DNA from: Terrimonas_B sp041743125
GTDB lineage: Bacteria; Bacteroidota; Bacteroidia; Chitinophagales; Chitinophagaceae
DNA length: 42,434 nt
Reading direction: 5' to 3'
NCBI GenBank assembly: GCA_041743125.1
Contig: JBGTNK010000127.1
Coordinates: 1 to 42,434, forward strand
Shown here: positions 35,225 to 42,434 of the stretch, piece after piece
How the letters are laid out: every line of letters begins with the position of its first letter
How positions within the stretch are numbered: the first letter of the stretch is position 1
Program-made: the position numbers and the translations under genes
Notes under the pieces: model-generated
What the model was told of the DNA's origin: nothing
What the model saw: the letters and a program-made list of their open reading frames with translations, nothing else
Databases searched by the model: none

Positions 35225-35256
35225 AAAATCTAATCTCATAATTTTTTGCCAGCAAA
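35225..35256 (-). promoter_or_regulatory. Promoter of the small minus-strand unit
   Basis: On the minus strand TTTG (35256 to 35253), a 20-nt spacer and TAGATTTT (35232 to 35225) match the Bacteroidota consensus with one mismatch in the last base. Confidence 0.55.
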
Positions 35257-35494
35257 TGAAATGTTAATTCATTATTTTTTAAAATAAGGTAAAACCACCA
35301 AGCCTGTTGAATGTTGTTTTTACTTAAAATATAAACGGCCTGGTTGATTAAAAAATTATGCAGCTAACGACTCTTTAGATAATTAAAAAATAGCAAACTC
35401 TTTTCCCGGCGCTGAAATAATATACAGTTGAAAAAATCCTATCCTTCAGGTAAGTCAAATAAATTTTCAACAGGCCGGGTCTTTCGTTTTGGTA

Positions 35495-35530
35495 TTAACC
35501 TTCATTAACATTATACTCATGCAGGTTAAC
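35495..35530. promoter_or_regulatory. GTTAA-type repeats upstream of the receptor gene
   Basis: TTAAC occurs at 35495-35499 and 35505-35509, exactly 10 bp apart, and AGGTTAAC follows in the opposite direction at 35523-35530. The same word recurs in the kinase/GLPGLI promoter region at 39631-39670. A weak -7-like TATTTTCG lies at 35553-35560. This is probably a response-regulator binding site. Confidence 0.5.
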
Positions 35531-35584
35531 TGCTTTTCCTGATCAGTAAGAATATTTTCGCTGCATAGTTCTAAAACAATGTGC

Positions 35585-38395
35585 ATGAAGCGATTTTTTA
35601 TTCTATTACTGATGATTGCTTGCAGCCTTTTTGTGTATTCCCAAAAGAATGGCCTGGTAAAAGCTATTGCGTATGATACCATTTTAAATAAAGCGGTGGC
35701 TGATGCTACTGTCACTGTTTTATCAGTTAAGGATTCGTCTTTGATCACTTTCGGTATGACGGATAATGCAGGGAGAATTTTTCTTGACAATATACCACCT
35801 GGGTCCTACCGCCTGCTGGTTACTCTTCCGGGATATCATAACAGCAACAAACTATTTGCTATACTGGATAACGGTAGCCAGGTGGATCTTGGCCGTATCA
35901 TCATGAGTGATAAGACCATTGTTTTGCCGGAGGTAAAAGTATCCAGTGAATCCCCCCCCGTTACCCTCATCGGGGACACTATACAATACAATGCTTCTTC
36001 TTTTAAAACGCAGCCCAATGCCAGTGTAGAACAATTGCTTAAAAAATTACCCGGTATTCAGGTGGCCAGAGATGGAACTGTAAAAGCACAGGGTCAATCA
36101 GTAAATAAAGTGCTGGTGGATGGAAAAGAGTTTTTTGGCAATGATCCAAAAATGGCAACTAAGAATTTGCCAGCCGATGCGGTGGATAAAGTTCAGGTTT
36201 ACGACAAACTAAGCGACCAGGCGCAACTTACCGGCTTCGATGATGGCAACAGTGAAAAAACCATCAACCTGAAACTAAAGAAGGACAAAAAGAAGGGGGC
36301 ATTTGGAAAAGTTTCCGGTGGCGGGGGCCCCGATGACCAATTCGAAAGCCGTTTCAACATTAATTCTTTTAAGGGAGCCAGGCAGATGTCAGCAATTGGT
36401 ATGGCCAATAATACAAATGCAGAAGGGTTTTCTTTTATGGACATGATGAACTTTACCGGTGAACTGAGCCGAATGATGAAAGGTGGGAATGGCAATATCA
36501 ATATCAATATTACAGATGACCAGGAAGGCGGGATAGCCGGTAATAATAATATTGGCATTCGTACTATTTGGGGCGGAGGGTTAAACTATAATAATATTAT
36601 CGGCAACAAGATCGATTTTACGAGTAACTATTTCTATAATCATTATAATCCCAAAACAACCTCGCAAGTACAGCGGCAATATATTTTACCCGACTCTTCT
36701 TATTTCTACCATCAGAATTCTTTAAGCAATAATATAAATAACAGCCACCGTCTCAACCTGGGAATGGATTATATCATAGATTCATTTCATTCCCTGAAAA
36801 TATCACCTTCCCTGGGTTACCAGCAATCAAAAAATCATTCAGAGATCCCTTACCAACAATCAGGATCAGATGGAAGGCAAACCAATAAGGGCCAGACGGA
36901 TTTGACAACTGCAGGGACCGGTATTAATTTCATGAATGGTCTTTTATTCCGTAAAAAATTCAGGCGAAAGGGCAGAACATTTTCAATAAGCTTTCAAACC
37001 ACCCTGAATAACAGCAAAGGGGATGGCCGGCTTCTTTCCGTCAATGATTTTATTAATGCGGGCGGATCCGGGTTTCGTACAGACAGCATCGACCAGCAAT
37101 TTAATAACAGGAGTGATCTTCAGGGGTATAATGCCAGAGCCGTTTATACCGAGCCCGTTTTCAAAAGATCCTTGTTTGAGTTTAGTGCAGGCAGAAGCAA
37201 TAACAAAAGCTCAAATGAAAAAATTACATATGATCACAATGACATTAGCGGGAAATATGATCAGTTAAATGATTCCCTCACAAATGATTTTGAAAATAAA
37301 TATGAATATACCCAGGCCGGCATACGGCTGAGGACACAAAAGAAAAAATATAATTATGCTGTGGGACTAAGCTGGCAACAAGCGGTATTGGAGGGGAAGA
37401 TCAGGGCAGTCATTAAAGATTCCCTTATTTCAAAACAGTTTACCAATCTATTGCCAACAGCCAGGTTCCAATACAATTTTTCGAGGAATAAAAATCTGAT
37501 AATTAATTACCGCACGTTTACAAACCAGCCTACCCTTGCTCAGCTTCAGCCGGTGCCGGACATTACAAACGGATTAAATATTACAGAAGGCAATCCTGAT
37601 TTAAAGCAGGAGTTTATCCATCATGTGCAGATCCAATATATGGGGGTCAATCCATTCCGGAATAAAAATCTTTTTGCCTTCTTCAATTTAACCAGAACGG
37701 ATCATAAAATTGTAAATGCGGATACGCTGTTTAGTTCCGGCATAAAAAAAACAAAACCAGTAAATACAAATGGCCTTTATGATCTTTCGGGTGAAATCAA
37801 CCTGGGATTGCCTGCCCGTTTCCTGAAAGGAACATTCCGGGCAGGTTCCAACCTGGGTTATAGAAGTGGTCGCCAGTTTATAAACAACCAGGGGAATAAC
37901 ATTCAAATTTTCAGTGCCGGGCCCAGGTTAGGAGTGGATATGACCCCAACCGAAAAGACGGATATTTCTTTATCCATAGGATTAAATTACAACAGCACAA
38001 AATACTCCCTGCAGCCTTTTTTCAACAACACTTATTTTTCTCAGTTATATGAAGCAGAGTTTAACTGGCAACTGCGCGGGCATATTTACCTGAGTACTGA
38101 CTTTAGTTACACTATCAACAACCAGAGAGCCGCAGGATTTAATTCCCGGATACCTTTATGGGGAGCATCCCTAAGTAAATTATTTTTAAAATATAACCGG
38201 GGAGAGTTAAAGCTGAGGGTAAATGATATTTTGAATCGCAACCTTGGTATCAGCCGCAACACCAATCAAAATTATATCGAGGATTCCAAAGTAAATACGA
38301 TCCGCAGGTTTGGGTTATTGACATTTACCTTTAGTTTGTCAAAGACAGGATTGAGCGGAGAAAGAGGTGGCGATATAAGGATCATCAGGAGATAA
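35585..38395 (+). CDS. TonB-receptor-like outer-membrane protein (OMP_b-brl_3 type)
   Basis: The 936-residue protein has a signal peptide (FFILLLMIACSLFVYSQ). A carboxypeptidase-regulatory-like beta-sandwich follows at about 22-110 (VKAIAYDTILNKAVADATVT, GSYRLLVTLPGYHN), then a TonB-plug-like domain at about 112-225, seen in VEQLLKKLPGIQVARDGTVK and VNKVLVDGKEFFGNDPKMA. The rest is a large beta-barrel rich in aromatic and Asn residues, ending FTFSLSKTGLSGERGG and a basic tail. It probably moves or exports a substrate across the outer membrane; the ligand is unknown. No SusD partner is present. A GLPGLI gene, often paired with such receptors, is convergent downstream. An ATG two codons upstream (35579) is an equal option for the start. 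Confidence 0.9.
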   Translation: MKRFFILLLMIACSLFVYSQKNGLVKAIAYDTILNKAVADATVTVLSVKDSSLITFGMTDNAGRIFLDNIPPGSYRLLVTLPGYHNSNKLFAILDNGSQVDLGRIIMSDKTIVLPEVKVSSESPPVTLIGDTIQYNASSFKTQPNASVEQLLKKLPGIQVARDGTVKAQGQSVNKVLVDGKEFFGNDPKMATKNLPADAVDKVQVYDKLSDQAQLTGFDDGNSEKTINLKLKKDKKKGAFGKVSGGGGPDDQFESRFNINSFKGARQMSAIGMANNTNAEGFSFMDMMNFTGELSRMMKGGNGNININITDDQEGGIAGNNNIGIRTIWGGGLNYNNIIGNKIDFTSNYFYNHYNPKTTSQVQRQYILPDSSYFYHQNSLSNNINNSHRLNLGMDYIIDSFHSLKISPSLGYQQSKNHSEIPYQQSGSDGRQTNKGQTDLTTAGTGINFMNGLLFRKKFRRKGRTFSISFQTTLNNSKGDGRLLSVNDFINAGGSGFRTDSIDQQFNNRSDLQGYNARAVYTEPVFKRSLFEFSAGRSNNKSSNEKITYDHNDISGKYDQLNDSLTNDFENKYEYTQAGIRLRTQKKKYNYAVGLSWQQAVLEGKIRAVIKDSLISKQFTNLLPTARFQYNFSRNKNLIINYRTFTNQPTLAQLQPVPDITNGLNITEGNPDLKQEFIHHVQIQYMGVNPFRNKNLFAFFNLTRTDHKIVNADTLFSSGIKKTKPVNTNGLYDLSGEINLGLPARFLKGTFRAGSNLGYRSGRQFINNQGNNIQIFSAGPRLGVDMTPTEKTDISLSIGLNYNSTKYSLQPFFNNTYFSQLYEAEFNWQLRGHIYLSTDFSYTINNQRAAGFNSRIPLWGASLSKLFLKYNRGELKLRVNDILNRNLGISRNTNQNYIEDSKVNTIRRFGLLTFTFSLSKTGLSGERGGDIRIIRR

Positions 38396-38796
38396 CTGGC
38401 CAGGAGTAGGTCAATCTTTAATCATATTCGGAATGTGCATAGTGCCTGAAATAAATCTTAAAGTTTAAAGGCTGCCAATTAATACCACCTGGTTCATTCG
38501 AATACTCATATTTCTTTGATCCTTTTGATTCTTAATTTCTACTCTCAAGGAGAATCATTCAATATTCAATCAAGACAATCATTTAAAAACGATTGAACAA
38601 TGATAAGCATTTACCCAGGTCATTAATAGTAGTGATAATGCGGAGACCGATTAGTATTTAAAGGAGAAAACTTGCCAAACTGGAAAAACAAGTTGAATTA
38701 AAAAATGCTTCTAAACGAACGCAGCGGAAAATAAATAGTCAGGAGTTTCCAACTTGCAATATGCCTGCAACTCCTGACAACTCAGAACACATTCCA
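38396..38796. other. Convergent intergenic region
   Basis: These 401 bp hold no ORF. The only structure is a 10-bp inverted repeat at 38738-38778, described as the terminator of the GLPGLI gene. No terminator for the receptor gene was recognised. Confidence 0.55.
38730..38778 (-). terminator. Hairpin terminator of the GLPGLI gene
   Basis: GTCAGGAGTT (38738-38747) and AACTCCTGAC (38769-38778) are perfect 10-bp arms around 21 nt. On the minus strand the stem is followed by TATTTATTTT. The long loop is unusual, but the position 18 bp after the stop fits. Confidence 0.6.
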
Positions 38797-39591
38797 TTAA
38801 TTCGTCCTTATTCTGAAATTTCCTCCCTGGTTATTTTTTTCCATTTCATCCATCATTATATTCCTTTCTTTAGTAAATTCTTCAGGGGTTACTTTTTTTC
38901 CTTTAGCAGGTTCTTTGATTGCAGCCAAATCGGGCTTGGGAGAGCATTCTATTGCAGTATAAATAGTTTTGCCATTATTGGTCTCCAGGCTTAGAATCAC
39001 GCCGGGCAATTGTCCCTGTACCTCAGGACCAGCAGACACAGGAATATCGGTAGTAAACCAGGCCACCAGGGTGGAAGTATCATCAAGTTCTTTTCGCTCC
39101 ATTTTTCCATTATCCATAGTCATCATCATTCTTTTTCCGATTCTTTCCGAAATCGCTTTGCGGCAAGAATAATTCAGGATGGGTTTGGTTTCATCACTAA
39201 GTTTCCATTTGCCACGCCGGATACTATCGGTGATCAAAAATTTTTTATCAAAAAATTCACGGCTTTCTACTTTCCGGGATTTTTCAAAATCGCAAAAAAC
39301 GGCGTCATCAGTACCGGAACCCATGGTGCGGATCACTATGCCATTGCCCCCATTCACACTTTCATCGGGAAATTCATCCTCCAGGTGTTTCCATATCATT
39401 TTTCCGTTTGCAAAATTCATTTCAAACTTATCGGTTCTTGTCCTGGGAAAAGCATGTTCCTCACCCGGGCCATCGCTGGTTACGATCTGCATTTGCACCG
39501 TCCGCTGATAAATGATCCTGCCTTCTTTTTGTTGTGCCTGTAAACTGGTAATCGCTATCAGGTACAAACACACGACTAGTATTTTTTTCAT
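38797..39591 (-). CDS. GLPGLI family protein
   Basis: The 264-residue protein has a signal peptide (ILVVCLYLIAITSLQAQ). It then reads EGRIIYQRTVQMQIV and ILNYSCRKAISERI, and carries the family-naming motif in the form QLPGVILSL at residues 194-202. GLPGLI proteins are periplasmic, found in Bacteroidota, and often encoded next to TonB receptors; their function is unknown. This copy has an extra charged tail with TPEEFTKERNIMMDEMEKNN. It is divergent from the sensor kinase, with shared GTTAA repeats between them, which suggests it belongs to the kinase's regulon and may take part in sensing or uptake with the receptor. Confidence 0.88.
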   Translation of the reverse strand: MKKILVVCLYLIAITSLQAQQKEGRIIYQRTVQMQIVTSDGPGEEHAFPRTRTDKFEMNFANGKMIWKHLEDEFPDESVNGGNGIVIRTMGSGTDDAVFCDFEKSRKVESREFFDKKFLITDSIRRGKWKLSDETKPILNYSCRKAISERIGKRMMMTMDNGKMERKELDDTSTLVAWFTTDIPVSAGPEVQGQLPGVILSLETNNGKTIYTAIECSPKPDLAAIKEPAKGKKVTPEEFTKERNIMMDEMEKNNQGGNFRIRTN

Positions 39592-39601
39592 AATGTTTTT
39601 T

Positions 39602-39704
39602 TTAAAAATAATCTAACCTAACAGCAGCAGAGGTTAACTCACCTTTCAATAAGGTTAATAAAGGTTAATAACCGGGGAATAGCCTGGCAGATTATCTAAA
39701 TTTG
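39602..39704. promoter_or_regulatory. Divergent promoter region GLPGLI / kinase with phased AGGTTAA repeats
   Basis: AGGTTAA starts at 39631, 39652 and 39662, so the steps are 21 and 10 bp, about two and one helical turns. AAGGTTAATA is repeated in tandem at 39651-39670. Towards the kinase, TAAATTTG (39697-39704) is an exact -7 box, but the -33 place has no TTG and instead follows the repeats, as in an activator-dependent promoter. Towards GLPGLI, TATTTTTA on the minus strand (39609 to 39602) is a -7 candidate with a TTAACCT repeat near its -33 place. Confidence 0.6.
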
Positions 39705-39751
39705 TTGTTGATACAATGCCTTAAAAAGGTTTGTAATAAAAAGAAATAAAA

Positions 39752-41434
39752 TTGAACGGCACCAAACATCCTGAAGCGTTGTTAATATCTATGATCGTTA
39801 CTATTTTGATCATAACCGGTTTCCAGTTTTACTGGCTGAAGGAAAATTATAACCGGGAGAAAAAACTACTTGAGGTAAGAGCTCAATCCCTCTTTCATGA
39901 AACGGTAAGGCAGGTCCAGGATTCCCTGGTGCAACAAAAATTATTACAAGCAGAAGCAGGAGATTCATCTGCTGCACCCGGCATAAAAAATAGTAAAGCT
40001 GGCCGAACTGGCAAAACTCGTTTGCATGAAGAAATTAATCCTGTTAGGATCATTAACCTGATTGGACAAAAAGCATTTTCTGACTCCCAGAATAATAGTA
40101 CTGATAAAAGGAAGATGAAATATCATATTTCCTTAAATGAAGAAGAAGGGTATAAAGGTACCAATGGCGATTTAATAAAAGAAAGTGCTTCTCATTCAAA
40201 AGAGTTCAATGATGTTTTGGTTCTTAATGACGAGAGAAAGATCCGGGGCAAACCTTTGCCATCAGATTCAGGAAAGGGTACCAGGCTTCAAAGTAAAAGA
40301 ATTGAATTTTCTGAATCCATGGATGGAGATAGCGATCGTGTATCCCGGGTAAGAACAATTTTTTTTAATAACGAAAAAGGAGACCAGTTTACGATCAGGT
40401 TAGATTCCCTGTTATTTGATTCTATTCCTTTACCGTTATTGACGGCCACTTTTTTAAATATTTTACGGGAAGAAAAACTTGACTTGCCATTTTCCATAAT
40501 TAGAAAAGCAGAAGAAAGGTCTTTTGAAGAAGAAGATTTTGTTCGACGTCCGATGGTTGGCCCGTTTTCCGGCTACCATCTTCAATTGGGAAAAACATTT
40601 CCTTATATTCTTAAAAAAATTTTGCTACCCATTCTTTTTTCATTTTTCCTGGTGGGTATCACTGTTTTTTCTTTTATAATTCTTTATCGGAGCCTGCTCA
40701 GGCAATACCAGCTGGGGCAGATAAAGAATGAGCTCATCAGTAACATTACTCATGAATTAAAAACACCCATCGCTACGGTCAGTGTGGCGGTGGAAGCACT
40801 TAGAAATTTTAGTGCCGGGCAAAACCCGGAGAAAACCAAGGAGTACCTGGATATATCTGGCGCCGAATTGCAGCGTTTAGGGTTGCTGGTGGATAATGTT
40901 TTAAAAATTTCCCTGCTTGAGAATAAAAAAATTGATTTGAAAAAAGAAAGCTTTGATTTCAGGGACCTGGTACAGGAAGTAATTTCTATGATTAAACTGC
41001 AGTTTGAAAAACAGCAGGCCAGCATGCAGGTTAATACAAGTGGCGACCATTTTGTAATTAATGCCGACAGGATGCATATTACCAGTGTTATTTACAACCT
41101 GCTGGACAATGCTTTAAAATATAGCGGGGATAATCCTGTTATAGAGGTGCATTTGTCTTCATTGCCAGGCAACATTGTTGAATTAAAAGTAAGAGATAAT
41201 GGGATCGGTATTTCGAATGATTACCAGGGTAAAGTTTTTGATAAATTTTTCAGAGTTCCTGCCGGTGATATTCACAATACAAAAGGTTATGGACTGGGAT
41301 TAAGCTATGTAAAAGAGATAATAGAAGCTCATAGGGGATCTATTTCAGTAGACAGCGAGCCGGGGAAAGGGAGCACTTTTAAAGTTATACTTCCGGCCCA
41401 GGACGAACAGGGCATTAATTTAAAAGATACATAA
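39752..41434 (+). CDS. Sensor histidine kinase
   Basis: This is a membrane kinase of 560 residues. The first helix is LISMIVTILIITGFQFYWL (about 11-29). A periplasmic region of about 255 residues follows, hydrophilic and with little predicted structure in its middle. The second helix, LLPILFSFFLVGITVFSFII, is at about 290-310. The HisKA domain has SNITHELKTPIATVS with the phospho-acceptor His334. The ATPase has N box NLLDNALKYS, G1 DNGIGIS and G2 KGYGLGLSYV. The TTG 39752 is the only start after the last in-frame stop that keeps the first helix intact. The response regulator follows 24 bp later, so they form a two-component pair. Confidence 0.93.
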   Translation: MNGTKHPEALLISMIVTILIITGFQFYWLKENYNREKKLLEVRAQSLFHETVRQVQDSLVQQKLLQAEAGDSSAAPGIKNSKAGRTGKTRLHEEINPVRIINLIGQKAFSDSQNNSTDKRKMKYHISLNEEEGYKGTNGDLIKESASHSKEFNDVLVLNDERKIRGKPLPSDSGKGTRLQSKRIEFSESMDGDSDRVSRVRTIFFNNEKGDQFTIRLDSLLFDSIPLPLLTATFLNILREEKLDLPFSIIRKAEERSFEEEDFVRRPMVGPFSGYHLQLGKTFPYILKKILLPILFSFFLVGITVFSFIILYRSLLRQYQLGQIKNELISNITHELKTPIATVSVAVEALRNFSAGQNPEKTKEYLDISGAELQRLGLLVDNVLKISLLENKKIDLKKESFDFRDLVQEVISMIKLQFEKQQASMQVNTSGDHFVINADRMHITSVIYNLLDNALKYSGDNPVIEVHLSSLPGNIVELKVRDNGIGISNDYQGKVFDKFFRVPAGDIHNTKGYGLGLSYVKEIIEAHRGSISVDSEPGKGSTFKVILPAQDEQGINLKDT

Positions 41435-41458
41435 TGAGTTTTTTAAAAAGCTTTGCAA

Positions 41459-42175
41459 ATGGCGGGTGAAATAAAAATATTATATGTAGAAGACGAGTTG
41501 TTTCTCGGAAAAATAGTCAAGGAAAGTTTGGAGAGCCGCGGCTTTGAAGTAATAATGGAAACTGATGGCGCAAAAGCTACAGAACTTTTTAAAAAAGCGA
41601 AGCCAGATATTTGTGTGCTCGATATTATGTTGCCCAATAAAGATGGATTTGCAATTGCGGATGAGATCCGAACTATTGATGAGGAGGTGCCAATCATTTT
41701 TCTAACTGCCAAAACACAAACGGAAGATGTTGTTCGGGGCTTTACACTAGGAGGCAATGATTATGTGAGGAAGCCCTTCAGTATGGAAGAACTGATTGTT
41801 CGAATTCAGCATAGTTTGCGGAACAAATCCACAAGTTCCAAACAGCCGGCCGCGGATTCTGTAAGGATGGGCAAATATCATTTCCAGCTCAACCGGCAAG
41901 TATTGAATGACGGGAAGTCAGACAGGAAATTATCATACAGGGAAAATGAATTGCTTAAAATGCTTTATGAAAAACGGGATCAGATCATTGACCGAAAAGA
42001 TATATTGAATTTACTTTGGGGTAATGATTCCTTTTTTAATTCAAGAAATCTTGATGTCTACATTACCAAACTTCGAAGTTATTTAAGAGAAGATCCTTCT
42101 ATTGAGATCATTACCATCAAGGGTATTGGTTACCGGTTTGTTTCAGATCCCTTTTCCCCTTTGCCGGACAGGTAA
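41459..42175 (+). CDS. OmpR/PhoB family response regulator
   Basis: The 238-residue regulator partners the kinase just upstream. The receiver domain has acidic Glu11/Asp12 (LYVEDE), the phospho-acceptor Asp55 in ICVLDIMLPNKDG, Thr83 in FLTAKT and Lys105 in DYVRKPFS. The C-terminal winged helix reads LSYRENELLKMLYEKRDQII, ending in IEIITIKGIGYRF. OmpR-type proteins bind as dimers to direct repeats one helical turn apart, which matches the AGGTTAA repeats upstream of its operon. I use ATG 41459; an in-frame TTG two codons earlier is less likely. Confidence 0.95.
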   Translation: MAGEIKILYVEDELFLGKIVKESLESRGFEVIMETDGAKATELFKKAKPDICVLDIMLPNKDGFAIADEIRTIDEEVPIIFLTAKTQTEDVVRGFTLGGNDYVRKPFSMEELIVRIQHSLRNKSTSSKQPAADSVRMGKYHFQLNRQVLNDGKSDRKLSYRENELLKMLYEKRDQIIDRKDILNLLWGNDSFFNSRNLDVYITKLRSYLREDPSIEIITIKGIGYRFVSDPFSPLPDR

Positions 42176-42194
42176 GGTTATTGGCGGCCTTAAG

Positions 42195-42434
42195 TTATAT
42201 TTTTTGTATAGGCTTTTTTTTAACTGCATTGGAACAAAACCTGAAAGTTTCAAAAAGTGCTTCATCTGTTTCAGAAGCTCTTGCTTCAATTTCATATTTA
42301 TTATTTGTATACCCATTTCGAAAACTTTCCCAGAGGTATAAAAAAATAAACCTGGCAATGCCATGCTTTTGAAATTGCTCTATATGTTTCAGTTCATGTA
42401 AAAGCCATCTCCTGTTCTGTAAAAATTCTTGCTG
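42195..42434 (-). CDS. DUF4157-like protein, C-terminal part (partial)
   Basis: On the minus strand the frame is open from the right edge to TAA at 42195, giving 79 residues; the start lies outside the window. It reads WLLHELKHIEQFQKHGIARF and FLYLWESFRNGYTNN, then KYEIEARASE. The HELKH is a zinc-peptidase-type HExxH, and this order of motifs is typical of a small Bacteroidota family annotated as DUF4157. Activity as a protease is unproven. It is convergent with the response regulator, ending 19 bp after it. It is not part of the two-component operon. Confidence 0.8.
   Translation of the reverse strand, partial: QQEFLQNRRWLLHELKHIEQFQKHGIARFIFLYLWESFRNGYTNNKYEIEARASETDEALFETFRFCSNAVKKKPIQKI

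Larger units (their letters stand above)
34808..35584. other. Intergenic region holding a small minus-strand unit
   Basis: Between the RyR gene and the receptor gene lie 777 bp. The middle (34951-35256) contains a promoter, a 51-codon ORF and a terminator, all on the minus strand and listed separately. The right part (35260-35584) is the receptor's upstream region with GTTAA-type repeats. I see nothing in 34808-34950. Confidence 0.6.

Noticed and set aside
39010..39543. Open frame of 177 codons on the plus strand opposite the GLPGLI gene
   Set aside because: It is antisense to a gene with signal peptide and family motif, and its product has no recognisable domain.

Overview
The window is a stretch of ordinary chromosome from a member of the Bacteroidota, most likely a Chitinophagaceae-type bacterium. 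The evidence is family content (S46 peptidase, GLPGLI protein, DUF2480 and DUF2007 proteins, a Rho factor with a long acidic insert, an OMP_b-brl_3-type receptor), AT-rich spacers, and promoters of the Bacteroidota form TTTG-N19/20-TAnnTTTG rather than the classical -35/-10. I saw no rRNA, tRNA, insertion sequence, phage gene or CRISPR array. The genus is an inference; the phylum call is strong.

Layout, left to right. 1-3.5 kb: the end of a succinate dehydrogenase operon (membrane anchor, sdhA, sdhB, a small TPR-like gene). 3.6-4.7 kb: nadA on the minus strand. 5.3-10.2 kb: an S46 dipeptidyl peptidase with the arginine typical of DPP11, a small gene that appears frameshifted at an A7 run, and a large SurA/PpiD-type prolyl isomerase with a clear promoter and terminator. 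10.4-16.4 kb: a DUF2480 gene, corA, a YihY/BrkB membrane protein, then a minus-strand run of dnaN, a DUF2007 gene, a sterol desaturase-like gene and kdsB. 16.5-22.7 kb: recX, a secreted protein of unknown function, a small lipoprotein, rho with an apparently long leader, and asnS.

22.7-30.5 kb: a universal stress protein, a padR-pspC pair with an inverted repeat over its promoter, a secreted zinc metalloprotease, gcvT, an SRPBCC protein and a comB-like phosphatase. 30.7-34.8 kb: a very large SWIM-SNF2 helicase started from TTG, followed by a small RyR-domain protein. Between 34.9 and 35.3 kb a small minus-strand transcription unit (promoter, 51-codon ORF, hairpin terminator) lies in what otherwise looks like an empty gap.

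35.6-42.2 kb is the most system-like part: a TonB-receptor-like outer-membrane protein, a GLPGLI periplasmic protein, a sensor histidine kinase and an OmpR-type response regulator. GTTAA repeats about 10 bp apart lie upstream of the receptor and in the divergent GLPGLI/kinase promoter region, suggesting that the regulator controls its own operon, the GLPGLI gene and the receptor. The window ends inside a minus-strand DUF4157-like gene. The non-coding structures I rate most worth checking are the GTTAA repeats, the nested ~98-bp palindrome at 27.7-27.8 kb, and the small unit at 35 kb.
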